A DNA stretch of 64,000 nucleotides from Halobacillus fulvus (GTDB lineage Bacteria > Bacillota > Bacilli > Bacillales > Halobacillaceae): NCBI GenBank assembly GCA_004078665.1, contig SCFO01000002.1:248001-312000 (forward strand), read 5' to 3'. The notes beneath the pieces are model-generated. The model worked only from the letters and a program-made list of their open reading frames with translations. It searched no databases and was not told the origin of the DNA. The stretch's first letter is position 1; every line of letters begins with the position of its first letter. This document shows positions 17,047 to 26,574 of the stretch, one piece after another. Position numbers and translations under genes: made by a program.

Positions 17047-20000
17047 AAAAATTCTCGTCATCGGATCAGGTCCGATCATCATCGGTCAAGCAGCAGAGTT
17101 CGACTATTCCGGAACACAAGGGTGCCTCGCTCTCCGTGAAGAAGGACATGAAGTCGTGCTCGTCAACAACAATCCGGCCACGATCATGACGGATCACACT
17201 ATTGCCGATACGGTCTATTGTGAACCACTTACGGTTCCAAGCATCGAAACGATCATAGAAAAAGAACAGCCGGATGCTCTTCTCGCTGGCCTTGGCGGAC
17301 AAACAGCCCTCAACCTTGCCGTCGAGCTTGAGAAGGCCGGCATTTTGAAAAAGTATGAGGTGGAACTGCTCGGTACGAGTGTTCCTTCCATTCAGCAGGG
17401 AGAAGACCGGGAGTTATTCCGCGAGTTGATGAGCGAACTTGGCCAGCCCGTCCCAGAAAGCGAAGTCATTACGAGTGTAGAAGAAGCCCTCAAGTTCGCT
17501 GATCAAGTCGGTTACCCGGTCATCAGCCGCCCAGCCTACACGTTAGGTGGTCGCGGCGGCGGTATTGCGGATCATGAAGAAGAACTGAAGGAATTGATTG
17601 AAAATGGATTGAAAGCAAGTCCGATTCATCAAGTCATCATTGAGAAAAGCATTGCCGGATATAAGGAAATCGAATATGAAATCATGCGCGATCAAAACGG
17701 TACATGTATTTCCGTATGTAATATGGAAAATTTCGACCCTGTCGGAGTCCACACAGGCGACTCGATTGTCGTAGCTCCGTCTCAGACGCTGACGGACAAC
17801 GAATATCAAATGCTGAGAAAGGCTTCTTTTGATATTGTGTCAGCTCTTGAAGTCATCGGAGGATGTAACGTCCAGCTTGCCCTTGACCCAGATAGTAAAA
17901 ACTATTACGTCATCGAGGTTAACCCTCGTGTGAGCCGTTCTTCAGCACTAGCGTCAAAGGCGACCGGTTATCCAATTGCCAAAATGGCTACGAAGCTTGC
18001 ACTCGGTTACCATCTAGACCAACTTTTGAATCCATTGACTGGTCATACGTACGCAAGCTTTGAACCGGCTCTTGACTACGTCGTCGTCAAATTCCCGCGC
18101 TGGCCGTTTGATAAATTCGCAGATGCCGATCGTAAACTCGGCACGAAGATGAAAGCGACCGGAGAAGTGATGGCGATTGATCGTACGCTAGAAGGAGCGT
18201 TCCAGAAGGCGATTCAGTCGTTGGATACGTCGATTCCTGTGTTAGATGATTTGGAAAAGCATCTGACACTCCCGACCGATTTGCGTTACTTTGCGATTTT
18301 GCAGCTGCTTCGAGATGGTGAGAGTGTGGAGAGCATCCATGAGACGACCAAAATCGATAAGTTTTTCCTGAATGCCCTTCAACACATGGTCAACTTAGAG
18401 AACCAACTTAAAGAATACACGGTAGACTCACTGCCGGAGAGTCTTATGAAACAGGCAAAATGGTTCGGATTTTCAGACAAGCAGTTAGTGGACTTTTTAC
18501 ATGCGGAAGAACAGGAAGTGGAACACTTAAGAAAAAGTATGCATGTGACCGCTAGTTACAAGATGGTCGACACGTGTGCTGCGGAGTTTGAGGCGCAAAC
18601 CAATTACGCCTATAGCACCTATGCAGGAGTCAATGAAATCGAGCCTTTACCGGCTAATAAAAAAGCGCTCATTATCGGTTCCGGACCGATTCGGATCGGT
18701 CAGGGAGTCGAGTTTGACTACAGCGCCGTTAAAGCGATTGAAAGCTTGAAGCAGTCAGGCTGGACGACGATTATGCTGAACAATAATCCAGAAACCGTCA
18801 GTACCGATTATGAAACGGCAGATCGCTTATATTTTGAACCGATACAAAAAGAAGTTGTGTCATCGATTGTTGAACATGAAAGTATAGATGTCGTCTTTAC
18901 GCAGTTCGGCGGACAGACAGCCATCAATATGGCAAACGAATTAGAAGAAGCAGGAATACCACTCGCTGGAGTTTCAACATCGGTTCTCGATGCTCTTGAA
19001 GACCGTGATCTATTTTATGCAGCGCTGGATGAACTCGATATTCCGCATGTATCTGGTGAAACGTGTCTTACGAAATCGGAAGCTTTGCAGGCGGCCAAGC
19101 AGTACACCTATCCGATGTTGTGTCGTCCTTCCTATGTCATCGGTGGTCAGGGTATGGTGAAGGTTCATAACGAAACCGAACTGAAGCAGGCGCTGAATGC
19201 GACGGATGACCGCCATTATCCGATCATCCTCGATCAATTCATGACAGGTAAGGAAGTGGAAGTCGACTTAGTGGCAGATGGTCAGCAAGTGTTCATCCCA
19301 GGTGTGATGGAGCATATTGAACCGGCTGGTGTTCACTCTGGAGACAGTATGTCCGTATTTCCAGCAACCGTCCCTGGATACGTTCATCAAAAGGTGAAGG
19401 AATACACAGAGAAGATCGTTTCCCATTTTCACTATAAAGGGATTATGAACGTTCAATTTTTATGGCAGAACGAGCAACTATACGTACTGGAGGTTAATCC
19501 GAGAGCGAGCCGTACGGTTCCGATCGTTAGTAAGGTCGCGGATCTTTCACTAGTAGATCTGGCTACGAAGATTTTAATTGATGATCCTTCTGTTTCATTG
19601 GAGGAAGTAAAAACAGGGTCTATGGAGCATGTAGCGGTCAAATATCCGCTCTTTTCCTCGCACGCTCTTCCTGAACTCGATCACACACTTGGCGCCAACA
19701 TGAAGTCGACGGGAGAAGGCATGTGTCTCGGCAATACAGTCGAAGAAGCACTTGCAAAAGTGTTCTCTCATCTTCCGAATGTCTATGAAAATGGAGAAGC
19801 TGTTTTCGTAGAAGGGGAAGGCTTCTCGAACGTCTCCGGCTCCACTCTTTCGTTTGAAGAATGGATTCAGACGAACGAAGCAGCGGTTTACTTCAATGAT
19901 CAGATTAATGCACAGGCGAAAGAAAGAAGAGTCCAGGCTTTGAAGTACGGTGTGGAGGTATTCAGTGAAGCCTCAACTTTCCAGGCTTACCTTAATGGTT

Positions 20001-20068
20001 TAACTTGTACTGAGCCTGTACCCGTTTCAATACCTGGAAAACGACCAGAAGGAGTGCAAAAGGTATGA
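17039..20068 (+). CDS. carB: carbamoyl-phosphate synthase large subunit (arginine type)
   Basis: 1009 aa with the duplicated ATP-grasp synthetase halves: first half from VIGSGPIIIGQAAEFDYSG, second from IIGSGPIRIGQGVEFDYS near residue 540. The C-terminal regulatory domain is short compared with the about 1070-aa pyrimidine enzyme, as in the arginine-type enzyme of Bacillus. ATG at 17039 has AAGGAGA upstream and overlaps the carA end by 8 bases, so the two subunits are translationally coupled. Confidence 0.93.
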   Translation: MSKKILVIGSGPIIIGQAAEFDYSGTQGCLALREEGHEVVLVNNNPATIMTDHTIADTVYCEPLTVPSIETIIEKEQPDALLAGLGGQTALNLAVELEKAGILKKYEVELLGTSVPSIQQGEDRELFRELMSELGQPVPESEVITSVEEALKFADQVGYPVISRPAYTLGGRGGGIADHEEELKELIENGLKASPIHQVIIEKSIAGYKEIEYEIMRDQNGTCISVCNMENFDPVGVHTGDSIVVAPSQTLTDNEYQMLRKASFDIVSALEVIGGCNVQLALDPDSKNYYVIEVNPRVSRSSALASKATGYPIAKMATKLALGYHLDQLLNPLTGHTYASFEPALDYVVVKFPRWPFDKFADADRKLGTKMKATGEVMAIDRTLEGAFQKAIQSLDTSIPVLDDLEKHLTLPTDLRYFAILQLLRDGESVESIHETTKIDKFFLNALQHMVNLENQLKEYTVDSLPESLMKQAKWFGFSDKQLVDFLHAEEQEVEHLRKSMHVTASYKMVDTCAAEFEAQTNYAYSTYAGVNEIEPLPANKKALIIGSGPIRIGQGVEFDYSAVKAIESLKQSGWTTIMLNNNPETVSTDYETADRLYFEPIQKEVVSSIVEHESIDVVFTQFGGQTAINMANELEEAGIPLAGVSTSVLDALEDRDLFYAALDELDIPHVSGETCLTKSEALQAAKQYTYPMLCRPSYVIGGQGMVKVHNETELKQALNATDDRHYPIILDQFMTGKEVEVDLVADGQQVFIPGVMEHIEPAGVHSGDSMSVFPATVPGYVHQKVKEYTEKIVSHFHYKGIMNVQFLWQNEQLYVLEVNPRASRTVPIVSKVADLSLVDLATKILIDDPSVSLEEVKTGSMEHVAVKYPLFSSHALPELDHTLGANMKSTGEGMCLGNTVEEALAKVFSHLPNVYENGEAVFVEGEGFSNVSGSTLSFEEWIQTNEAAVYFNDQINAQAKERRVQALKYGVEVFSEASTFQAYLNGLTCTEPVPVSIPGKRPEGVQKV

Positions 20069-21021
20069 ATTTGATGGAGCAGATAGCGTCAGCCAAACCG
20101 ACATTTAAAGGGAAAAATATTTTGACATGGTTGGACTTTACACAGTCCGACCTGTCAGAATTGCTTGCTAAAGCGCAACATTTGAAAGAAAATCCTTACT
20201 CATCCTCGATGAGCGGGAAGACACTCGCGATGATTTTTGAAAAATCTTCAACTCGTACCCGCGTTTCGTTTGAAGTCGGAATGGTGCAAATGGGAGGGCA
20301 CGCTCTTTATTTGAATTCACGCGATATTCAAATCGGTCGTGGCGAAACGATTGCCGATACCGCTAAAGTTTTATCCGGCTACGTCGACGCGATCATGTAC
20401 CGCACGACTTCTCATGAAAAGCTGAAGGAGCTGGCAGAAGAAGCTTCTGTACCTGTCATCAACGGACTTTGTGATGTGTATCATCCGTGTCAGGCTTTAG
20501 CAGACATCTTTACAATCTTGGAGCTGAAAGGAAGACTGAACGGCCTTAAGCTTGTCTATGTAGGCGACGGGAATAATGTCGCACATTCTTTAATGGTGGT
20601 CAGTGCTTTGATGGGAATGGAAATGGTTGTCGTCACTCCGGAAGGCTATGAGCCGAATCCAACGGTCTTGAAAGAATCTCAATTAATTGCCCATCGTCAT
20701 CAAGGATCTGTCAAAGTATCTCATGATCCAGAAGCTGCGGTAAAAGGGGCTGATGTCATCTATACTGATGTATGGGCGAGTATGGGTCAAGAAGATGAAC
20801 AGGAGGAGCGTATTAAAGCATTCAATGGATATCAGGTGAATCAGTCGCTTATGGATAAGGCGAAAGAAGACGCCATTTTTCTTCATTGCCTGCCTGCCCA
20901 TCGTGAAGAAGAAGTGACAGCGGAAGTCATCGATGGTCCGCAATCCGCTGTGTTCCAACAGGCAGAAAATCGTATGCATGTTCAGAAAGCGATTCTCCAG
21001 GCTGTGATTGGCTATTCATAA
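20065..21021 (+). CDS. argF: ornithine carbamoyltransferase
   Basis: 318 aa. Joins carbamoyl phosphate to ornithine to form citrulline. Seen: the carbamoyl-phosphate loop SSTRTRVSFE, DVYHPCQALAD, and the ornithine-site cysteine motif HCLPAHREEE. It overlaps the carB stop by four bases (ATGA). It closes the arginine block; argG and argH are not in this window. Confidence 0.95.
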   Translation: MNLMEQIASAKPTFKGKNILTWLDFTQSDLSELLAKAQHLKENPYSSSMSGKTLAMIFEKSSTRTRVSFEVGMVQMGGHALYLNSRDIQIGRGETIADTAKVLSGYVDAIMYRTTSHEKLKELAEEASVPVINGLCDVYHPCQALADIFTILELKGRLNGLKLVYVGDGNNVAHSLMVVSALMGMEMVVVTPEGYEPNPTVLKESQLIAHRHQGSVKVSHDPEAAVKGADVIYTDVWASMGQEDEQEERIKAFNGYQVNQSLMDKAKEDAIFLHCLPAHREEEVTAEVIDGPQSAVFQQAENRMHVQKAILQAVIGYS

Positions 21022-21213
21022 AATCTAACATAAATCAAAAATTGGGAAGTAGGATAGAAAGGGAACTCCTTACATCTTATATAATTCGAGGAAAAATAGC
21101 GCCCTCTTTCTATATTTGTCGAATTGCAAAATGAAACAAGGAAAATAAGAGTTTGTGTGGAAGTATGTAAAGGAGAGAGGTTGATTAAAAAATAAAGGAG
21201 TGGCCCGCGAAAA

Positions 21214-21699
21214 ATGAGTGAGCAAATCTCTACGGCGGTTAAGCCGAAAGTCGTGACGAAGTCGAACTTTAAAGTTGTCGGAGTATATTGTCAGACGATG
21301 ATGGATGAGAGACATGTCAAGATCCCGCGGCTCATGGAGCATTTTCACACTTCTCAATTGCACAAAGTAAGAAACCGAATCAATTCCCCGAGGACCATTG
21401 GCATGTTTGTAGATCCTCCGAATTGGAATGAAGAAACGGACAAATTTTACTGGATGGCAGCTGTAGAAGTTGATCGTTACGAAAAGATTCCACCTGATAT
21501 GGTCACAAAAACAATTCCTGCTCACAAGTATGCGGTCCTGGAATATGATCCTTCCGTTCATGATTTCAACCCTTATCCATATTTGCACGAGTGGATTGAG
21601 GAGATGGGTTATGAACAGGTGGAAGGATTCGGCTTTGAGGTCTATCAGCCCTACACAGGATCGAATACGAAGTACCGATTACACCTTCCCATTAAATAA
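21214..21699 (+). CDS. GyrI-like/effector-binding-domain protein
   Basis: 161 aa made of one domain resembling the ligand-binding half of AraC/MerR-type regulators and Cass2/GyrI-like proteins (FKVVGVYCQT at the start of the fold, PRTIGMFVDPP, IPAHKYAVLEY, WIEEMGYEQVEGFGFEVY). It has no DNA-binding domain. Function unknown; such proteins bind small amphipathic ligands or DNA gyrase. GGAG lies 13 bases before the ATG, longer than usual, so expression may be modest. Confidence 0.65.
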   Translation: MSEQISTAVKPKVVTKSNFKVVGVYCQTMMDERHVKIPRLMEHFHTSQLHKVRNRINSPRTIGMFVDPPNWNEETDKFYWMAAVEVDRYEKIPPDMVTKTIPAHKYAVLEYDPSVHDFNPYPYLHEWIEEMGYEQVEGFGFEVYQPYTGSNTKYRLHLPIK

Positions 21700-21737
21700 C
21701 AGACTCTTATTTACTCTAACTAAATATTCAAGCATAG

Positions 21738-21777
21738 CAGCATACCTGATCTTTCATCATCGGTATGCTGTTTTTTT
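21738..21777 (+). terminator. intrinsic terminator
   Basis: CAGCATACC (21738-21746) and GGTATGCTG (21762-21770) followed by seven T. Confidence 0.85.
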
Positions 21778-21919
21778 CTATAGTAAAAGACTAGTATAGC
21801 AATGGCTTGCTGCAAGTCCTCCTTAGTTAAACAGATGCTTGGAATTTCTAGCCGTTTTGATGATTGACGAGATGCTCACCGGTTCAACAGTATTTCGTTA
21901 AGATGCCCATAATGTGTAT

Positions 21920-22090
21920 GTTTCCGTTCTTCTTTTTCTGCTGGGATGGCGGGGAAATCGCGAGACTCCTATGGGGAGGTAAGGGCAGGCTGAGATCCCG
22001 CAGGAGCCTTGCTCCGAGGAAGCTCAGCGCCCGCCCATGGAAAGCGAGTGATTTCCCCGCCATCCCAAACTTCTACAAGATGACGGAAAC
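21920..22090 (+). repeat. nested inverted repeat element, copy C (plus orientation)
   Basis: 171 bp. Outer arms GTTTCCGT (21920-21927) and ACGGAAAC (22083-22090); inner arms are a perfect 17-bp pair, GGGATGGCGGGGAAATC (21943-21959) and its complement (22050-22066). With the terminator at 21738 it accounts for most of the 403-bp gap to the antiporter gene, which reads towards it; no gene is seen. Confidence 0.87.
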
Positions 22091-22102
22091 TATCAGGAAA
22101 TT

Positions 22103-23503
22103 TTAGAAAAAAGAAATGCTGAAGTAGAGTATGGCGGCTATGGTGGCGGCAATAAGTGCGGGCTTCAGCTTGAATTTAGCGTATTCGATCGCGTTCAAAT
22201 TCAGAATGCCAGCCGTTGTATTCGTGTCATCGCTAAGAGGAGAAGAGAATGCTCCAAAAGTTCCGCTCGCAAATACAGCCCCAATGACGATCGGGAGAGA
22301 GCTGCCGGCTACAGCTGCCATCGAGATCCCGACAGGCATAAGAATACCCCAAGTTCCCCAAGAGGAACCGATAAAGTAAGACAAAGCGCAACCAATCACA
22401 AATAATACGGCGGCTACGAAGCTGGCAGGGATCCATTCGAAGGAAGCGGAAACCGTCGTGGCAAAATTCAAAGCTTCTGCCCCTTTACTGAGCCCCCAAA
22501 CCAATGCCAGTAGAACAATGACCCCCATCATATCGTTGCCTCCTGCAATAAGGAAGTTCATCGTTTTCTTTAAAGACTCCCCGCGTACGGCTAAATAAAT
22601 GACAAAGGCGACCAGTGTGACGACTACTGCTAAAACCATAGCATCGAGAACATTGGCTTCAATGAGCGCCTGGAATCCTCGTTCGCCGGTTTCTCTTCCA
22701 AACTGATACATGAACCAAAAGGTCAGACCGATGACAGATGCTAGAGGGACGAGAAGATTCCATGGTTTAGAGGGAAGATCTTTCGTTACTGCTGGATGAC
22801 AGTCCTCCCACTGATCTTCTTCCTCACTGATCTTATCCTCTTGAACATCTGTCAACGGCTTTTTGCTACGATGAAAAAAGCTTAAATAAAAACCGATGAC
22901 AAGCATGGAAAAGGCGAAAAAATTAAAGGGGATGCTTTGGATGTATAAAGAATAGGCATCTCCTTGCATACCGGACTGCTGAAGTGAGAGATCAATGACG
23001 GAGGTCATATAGCCGACAAAGGCTGTAGCGACGGGAATAAGTACAACAAGCGGGGAAGCGGTAGTCTCCATTACGAAGCCAAGCTCCTGCTTTGTCATCG
23101 GAATCTTCCTTCTCATTGCCTTCATGACAGGACCGATCGTGACAATCCGGAAGCTAGGAGCGCTGAAGGTTCCGACGGACGAGAGCCAAGTCAGCATGAA
23201 TGCGCCGCGCTTATGATTGATCCTTGCTGTCGCTTCTTTCACGAACCCCTTGATTCCTCCGGACATTTTAATGACACCGATCAAAGCAGAAAACCCGTAT
23301 AAAAAGACAATGATTTTCATGTTGTTTTCATCTGTTAAACCTTCTAAGATGAACGTAAGCGATGTGACCATTCCGTTGAGCCAATGGGGGTCAGCCAAAT
23401 ACCCGGCGACGATGACGGATAACAGCAGGCTCGGAATCACTTGTTTGGTCCAGATTGCTGCGACAATAACAACCGCAAAAGGTAGTACTGAAAGCCACTC
23501 CAT
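22103..23503 (-). CDS. NhaC-family Na+/H+ antiporter-like membrane protein
   Basis: 466 aa with about eleven or twelve hydrophobic segments and the NhaC-superfamily pattern of SVGTFSAPSFRIVTIGPV in the first half and SSWGTWGILMPVGISMA plus SGTFGAFSSPLSDDTNTT in the second. Members exchange Na+ for H+ or move organic acids or amino acids such as malate/lactate or tyrosine. The ion or substrate is not deducible. Sodium export would suit a salt-adapted host. ATG at 23503 with AGGAGGGG upstream; single gene. Confidence 0.78.
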   Translation of the reverse strand: MEWLSVLPFAVVIVAAIWTKQVIPSLLLSVIVAGYLADPHWLNGMVTSLTFILEGLTDENNMKIIVFLYGFSALIGVIKMSGGIKGFVKEATARINHKRGAFMLTWLSSVGTFSAPSFRIVTIGPVMKAMRRKIPMTKQELGFVMETTASPLVVLIPVATAFVGYMTSVIDLSLQQSGMQGDAYSLYIQSIPFNFFAFSMLVIGFYLSFFHRSKKPLTDVQEDKISEEEDQWEDCHPAVTKDLPSKPWNLLVPLASVIGLTFWFMYQFGRETGERGFQALIEANVLDAMVLAVVVTLVAFVIYLAVRGESLKKTMNFLIAGGNDMMGVIVLLALVWGLSKGAEALNFATTVSASFEWIPASFVAAVLFVIGCALSYFIGSSWGTWGILMPVGISMAAVAGSSLPIVIGAVFASGTFGAFSSPLSDDTNTTAGILNLNAIEYAKFKLKPALIAATIAAILYFSISFF

Positions 23504-23577
23504 GATTCACCCCTCCTTTTGTTCTGCCTCATTTAAATGTTGTATTGAAATGAATATGTTTAAATCGTTTGTGGAAA

Positions 23578-23681
23578 GTTTCCGTTATCGTAATCAGAAA
23601 TTGGAGGGAAGGGAAATCACTTGCTTCCCATAGGAGTCTCGCTATTTTCCGCCCCTTCTCCCAAGGCATGTGAACGGAAAC
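23578..23681 (-). repeat. nested inverted repeat element, copy D (shortened)
   Basis: 104 bp with outer arms GTTTCCGTT (23578-23586) and AACGGAAAC (23673-23681). Its core joins the left inner part directly to TTCCCATAGGAGTCTCGCTATTTTCC-type sequence; the central about 65 bp of the full copies is missing. It lies in the 320-bp gap upstream of both the antiporter and the SRPBCC gene; AGGAGGAG before 23824 is the only other clear signal. Confidence 0.8.
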
Positions 23682-23823
23682 ATCAATTTCTAGGCGTGTT
23701 ATAGTAAAATTACAGCACGCGCACTAGAAGTTACATCAACTCTTATATGTTACAGAACCTTTTCTTTAGCATGTGTGGGAAGGAATGAAATATTCAAGAT
23801 CATATAAAAGAGGAGGAGAATAG

Positions 23824-24258
23824 ATGGGGTTTATTAAACAAAGTACGATGATTCATAAGTCTGTGGATGAGGTGTTTGCCGCGGCTACAGATTTTTCGAA
23901 TAGTCCTGAGGTGATGGAGGCTGTACATTCTGTAGAATTGCTGACAGAAGGATCTGTCAGAGAGGGCTATCAATTTAAAGAAGTGAGGGAAATCCGCGGA
24001 CGTAAAGTGCCTTCTGTCATAGAAGTGACAAGCTTTGATTTGAATAAACACTACTCTGTAAGGAGTGTGCAAAATGGGCTGGATCTCAGGTATCACTATA
24101 CGTTTTCAGAAACACCTGAAGGGACCCGTGTCGACTTTGAAGGAGAACTGCATACAGAAGGGCTCAGAAACAAACTGTTCCAACCGATGATCAAAAATAT
24201 CATTCAAAAAGAAAATGAACATCACCTGGATCATTTGAAAAGGTATATCGAATCTTGA
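23824..24258 (+). CDS. SRPBCC (START-like) family protein
   Basis: 144 aa with the pattern of polyketide-cyclase/START-like cavity proteins: an N-terminal VDEVFAAATDFSN helix, alternating strands such as TRVDFEGELHTEG and a long C-terminal helix (NIIQKENEHHLDHLKRYIES). These bind hydrophobic ligands; specific role unknown. RBS AGGAGGAG lies close upstream. Monocistronic, followed by a terminator. Confidence 0.7.
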   Translation: MGFIKQSTMIHKSVDEVFAAATDFSNSPEVMEAVHSVELLTEGSVREGYQFKEVREIRGRKVPSVIEVTSFDLNKHYSVRSVQNGLDLRYHYTFSETPEGTRVDFEGELHTEGLRNKLFQPMIKNIIQKENEHHLDHLKRYIES

Positions 24259-24296
24259 AAATGTTGTATAATAGAAGTAAGCTATGGATTATGGAA

Positions 24297-24327
24297 GGCC
24301 TCTTTTAATGGAAGAGGCCTCTTTTTT
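24297..24327 (+). terminator. intrinsic terminator
   Basis: GGCCTCTT (24297-24304) pairs with AAGAGGCC (24312-24319), then TCTTTTTT. Confidence 0.8.
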
Positions 24328-24362
24328 ATCGGAAGCTTTTTTGAGGAAAGGATGAAAGATCA

Positions 24363-25493
24363 ATGATGAAACAGCAAGAAGGGTTCCCTGAGTGGTCCTC
24401 TTATATAAAAGACGCTTGGAAAGAAGCGCAATTTGAGTCGTGGACATCGGTACAAGAGCAGGCGATTCCTTATATTTATAAAGGAGGAGACGTCGTAGCG
24501 GAAGCACCGACAGGAAGTGGTAAAACACTTGCCTACCTCCTGCCAATACTAGAGCGCATCGATCCAACGAAAAAACATACACAGGTGATGATTCTTGCCT
24601 CTTCCCATGAGCTTGTCATGCAACTTCACCAAGAGGTTCAACATTGGACAAAGGGGAGCGGTATTCAAAGCACTCCTCTGATTGGCGGCGCAAATATTAA
24701 ACGGCAGATGGAAAAGCTGAAGAAGAAGCCTGAAATTGTCATAGGAACCCCAGGACGAATTCAGGAGTTAATGACGAGGAAAAAGTTGAAAGCTCATGAA
24801 ATCAAGACGCTCGTTATGGATGAGGCGGATCAGCTTCTTGTGCCGGAGCATACAAAAACGGTTCAAAGCGTTTTGAAAGCTCTCCACCAGGATGTTCAAA
24901 TCCTCTTGTTCTCAGCAACTCTTCCTGAAGAAGTCATCGAAGTGGCTCAAACCTTCATGAATGAAGAAGCCGAAGTGATTCAAGTACAAGAGGAAGAGAA
25001 GAAGCCTGATGTGGAGCACGTGTATATTCAGTGTGAAGACAGGGAAAAGGTCGAAGTACTAAGGAAGCTCGCTCATATGGAAGGATTCAAGGGACTCGCC
25101 TTTATGCAGGATATTGCCAAACTGAACGTGTTCGCTGAGAAGCTGACGTATCGAAAGCTTGACCTCGGTATGCTGCACAGCGATGCGAAAAAAGAACATC
25201 GGGCTAAGGCGATTAAAGAGTTCCGAAAAGGGGAATATCCACTTCTACTGGCGACAGACGTTGCCGCCAGAGGGCTTGATATACCGGATATTACGTTTAT
25301 CGTAAATTTAGATATTCCCAAAGACCGTTCTTCCTATATTCACCGAGCTGGACGAGCAGCGAGAATCGGAGGAGTAGACGGAATTGTCGTTTCTCTTGTC
25401 AATCCGGTTGAAGAGAAGCGCTTAAAGAAATATGCGCGTGATTTAGAATTTCCGGTAAAAGAGCGAAAAATTGTCCGTAGTCAGCTCGTTTAA
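24363..25493 (+). CDS. yfmL: DEAD-box ATP-dependent RNA helicase, YfmL type
   Basis: 376 aa, the same size as Bacillus subtilis YfmL, which helps ribosome assembly. Motifs in order: Q-motif region (SWTSVQEQAI), APTGSGKT, TPGRI, DEAD (MDEADQL), SAT, then the second RecA domain with DVAARGLDIPDI and HRAGRAAR. There is no long C-terminal extension, so it is a minimal helicase core. Two ATGs at 24363 and 24366 are possible starts. The CAP-protein gene follows after 29 bases and may be co-transcribed. Confidence 0.87.
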   Translation: MMKQQEGFPEWSSYIKDAWKEAQFESWTSVQEQAIPYIYKGGDVVAEAPTGSGKTLAYLLPILERIDPTKKHTQVMILASSHELVMQLHQEVQHWTKGSGIQSTPLIGGANIKRQMEKLKKKPEIVIGTPGRIQELMTRKKLKAHEIKTLVMDEADQLLVPEHTKTVQSVLKALHQDVQILLFSATLPEEVIEVAQTFMNEEAEVIQVQEEEKKPDVEHVYIQCEDREKVEVLRKLAHMEGFKGLAFMQDIAKLNVFAEKLTYRKLDLGMLHSDAKKEHRAKAIKEFRKGEYPLLLATDVAARGLDIPDITFIVNLDIPKDRSSYIHRAGRAARIGGVDGIVVSLVNPVEEKRLKKYARDLEFPVKERKIVRSQLV

Positions 25494-25522
25494 AACAGCC
25501 TGAATGACAAGGAGAGAAAGAC

Positions 25523-26203
25523 ATGCTGAGAAAGCTGATCATTGTGGTCGTTTCTATAGCCGTTCTCTCAACGGCAACCAAAGTGTATGCAGAAGAGGCC
25601 CAGCCTTATAAAGAATCTGTAGCGACTGTATTTCAAGGGTTTCAGGAGTGGATTGGAAACCTTGATTTCCAGTGGGATACGGCGGAGTTTAAAGAAAACC
25701 TCCGTGAACTTTCCAACTCTCTTGCGCAATTAAGTGCTGCGCTTTTTGAAGAAATCAGCTCTGATGAAGAACCACCACCTAAGGTTGAAACGCAATCAGA
25801 AGTAGAGACCGACATCACCGAGTTTGAAGAAGAAGTCGTAACGCTTGTGAACGAAGAGCGGACAGCTGAAGGATTGGACCCCCTTGAGATGCATCAGCGT
25901 TTAAGTGAACTAGCGGAAGTGAAATCGCAGGATATGGCGGATGAAAATTATTTCAGCCACACGTCTCCCACATATGGCTCTCCATTCGATATGATGGATC
26001 AATTTGATTTCGAATATCGCGCTGCAGGGGAAAATATTGCGGCAGGGCAGAGGACACCTGAGGAAGTGGTTGAAGGCTGGATGAATAGTGAAGGTCATCG
26101 TGAAAATATTTTGAATGATACTTTTACGCACATTGGTGTTGGGTATGTGGAGGGCGGTTCTTACCGCACCTATTGGACTCAACTGTTTATGACGCCATAT
26201 TAA
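25523..26203 (+). CDS. secreted CAP/SCP-domain protein
   Basis: 226 aa: signal peptide 1-24 (ending VYAEEA), an acidic, helical spacer (about 25-105) and a C-terminal CAP domain like those of YkwD and the spore-coat-associated SafA-region proteins. Hallmarks are LVNEERTAEGLDPL, SQDMADENYFSHTSP, AGENIAAGQ, MNSEGHRENIL and IGVGYV. The His and Glu residues of the usual metal-binding cavity are present. Function of bacterial CAP proteins is mostly unknown; it acts outside the membrane. Confidence 0.85.
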   Translation: MLRKLIIVVVSIAVLSTATKVYAEEAQPYKESVATVFQGFQEWIGNLDFQWDTAEFKENLRELSNSLAQLSAALFEEISSDEEPPPKVETQSEVETDITEFEEEVVTLVNEERTAEGLDPLEMHQRLSELAEVKSQDMADENYFSHTSPTYGSPFDMMDQFDFEYRAAGENIAAGQRTPEEVVEGWMNSEGHRENILNDTFTHIGVGYVEGGSYRTYWTQLFMTPY

Positions 26204-26259
26204 AATAAGTACTAAGGTATAGCTGTTAATGAGACGATGTGAAAGCTGAGTAACGATAA

Positions 26260-26334
26260 GTTTCCGTTATTTTATACCAGAGCTAGGAGTCTCCCCATTT
26301 CCCGCTCCTCCCCCGAGAAAAGTCTAACGGAAAC
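26260..26334 (-). repeat. nested inverted repeat element, copy E (most reduced)
   Basis: 75 bp bounded by perfect outer arms GTTTCCGTTA (26260-26269) and TAACGGAAAC (26325-26334). Only the right half of the minus-orientation core remains (TAGGAGTCTCCCCATTTCCCGC). The outer arms have stayed intact although the inner left arm is gone. It lies in a 371-bp gap that otherwise holds a terminator at 26434. Confidence 0.8.
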
Positions 26335-26433
26335 ATTCCGTTTAGAGCATGTTATGAGTTGGAGTAGGAATAGGAATAGACAAATCGTCTACCTGTTCAT
26401 TAACAATGAAGTTTAACAGTTGATATATTGAAA

Positions 26434-26463
26434 AAGGGCTTCTCCCATGGAAGTCCTTTTTTT
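26434..26463. terminator. intrinsic terminator
   Basis: AAGGGCTTC (26434-26442) pairs with GAAGTCCTT (26450-26458) with one G-T pair, with a preceding A-run and following T-run; it can serve both the CAP gene and the converging membrane-protein gene. Confidence 0.7.
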
Positions 26464-26574
26464 GTTGTGCTCTACTAAATTTAAGGTTTGATTGGCGAAG
26501 GGGAATCCTCATTAGGTGAATGCCTCCATGGCCTCGTCCTATCTCCATAAATGTTTTTTAAGCCTCTCATCCCG

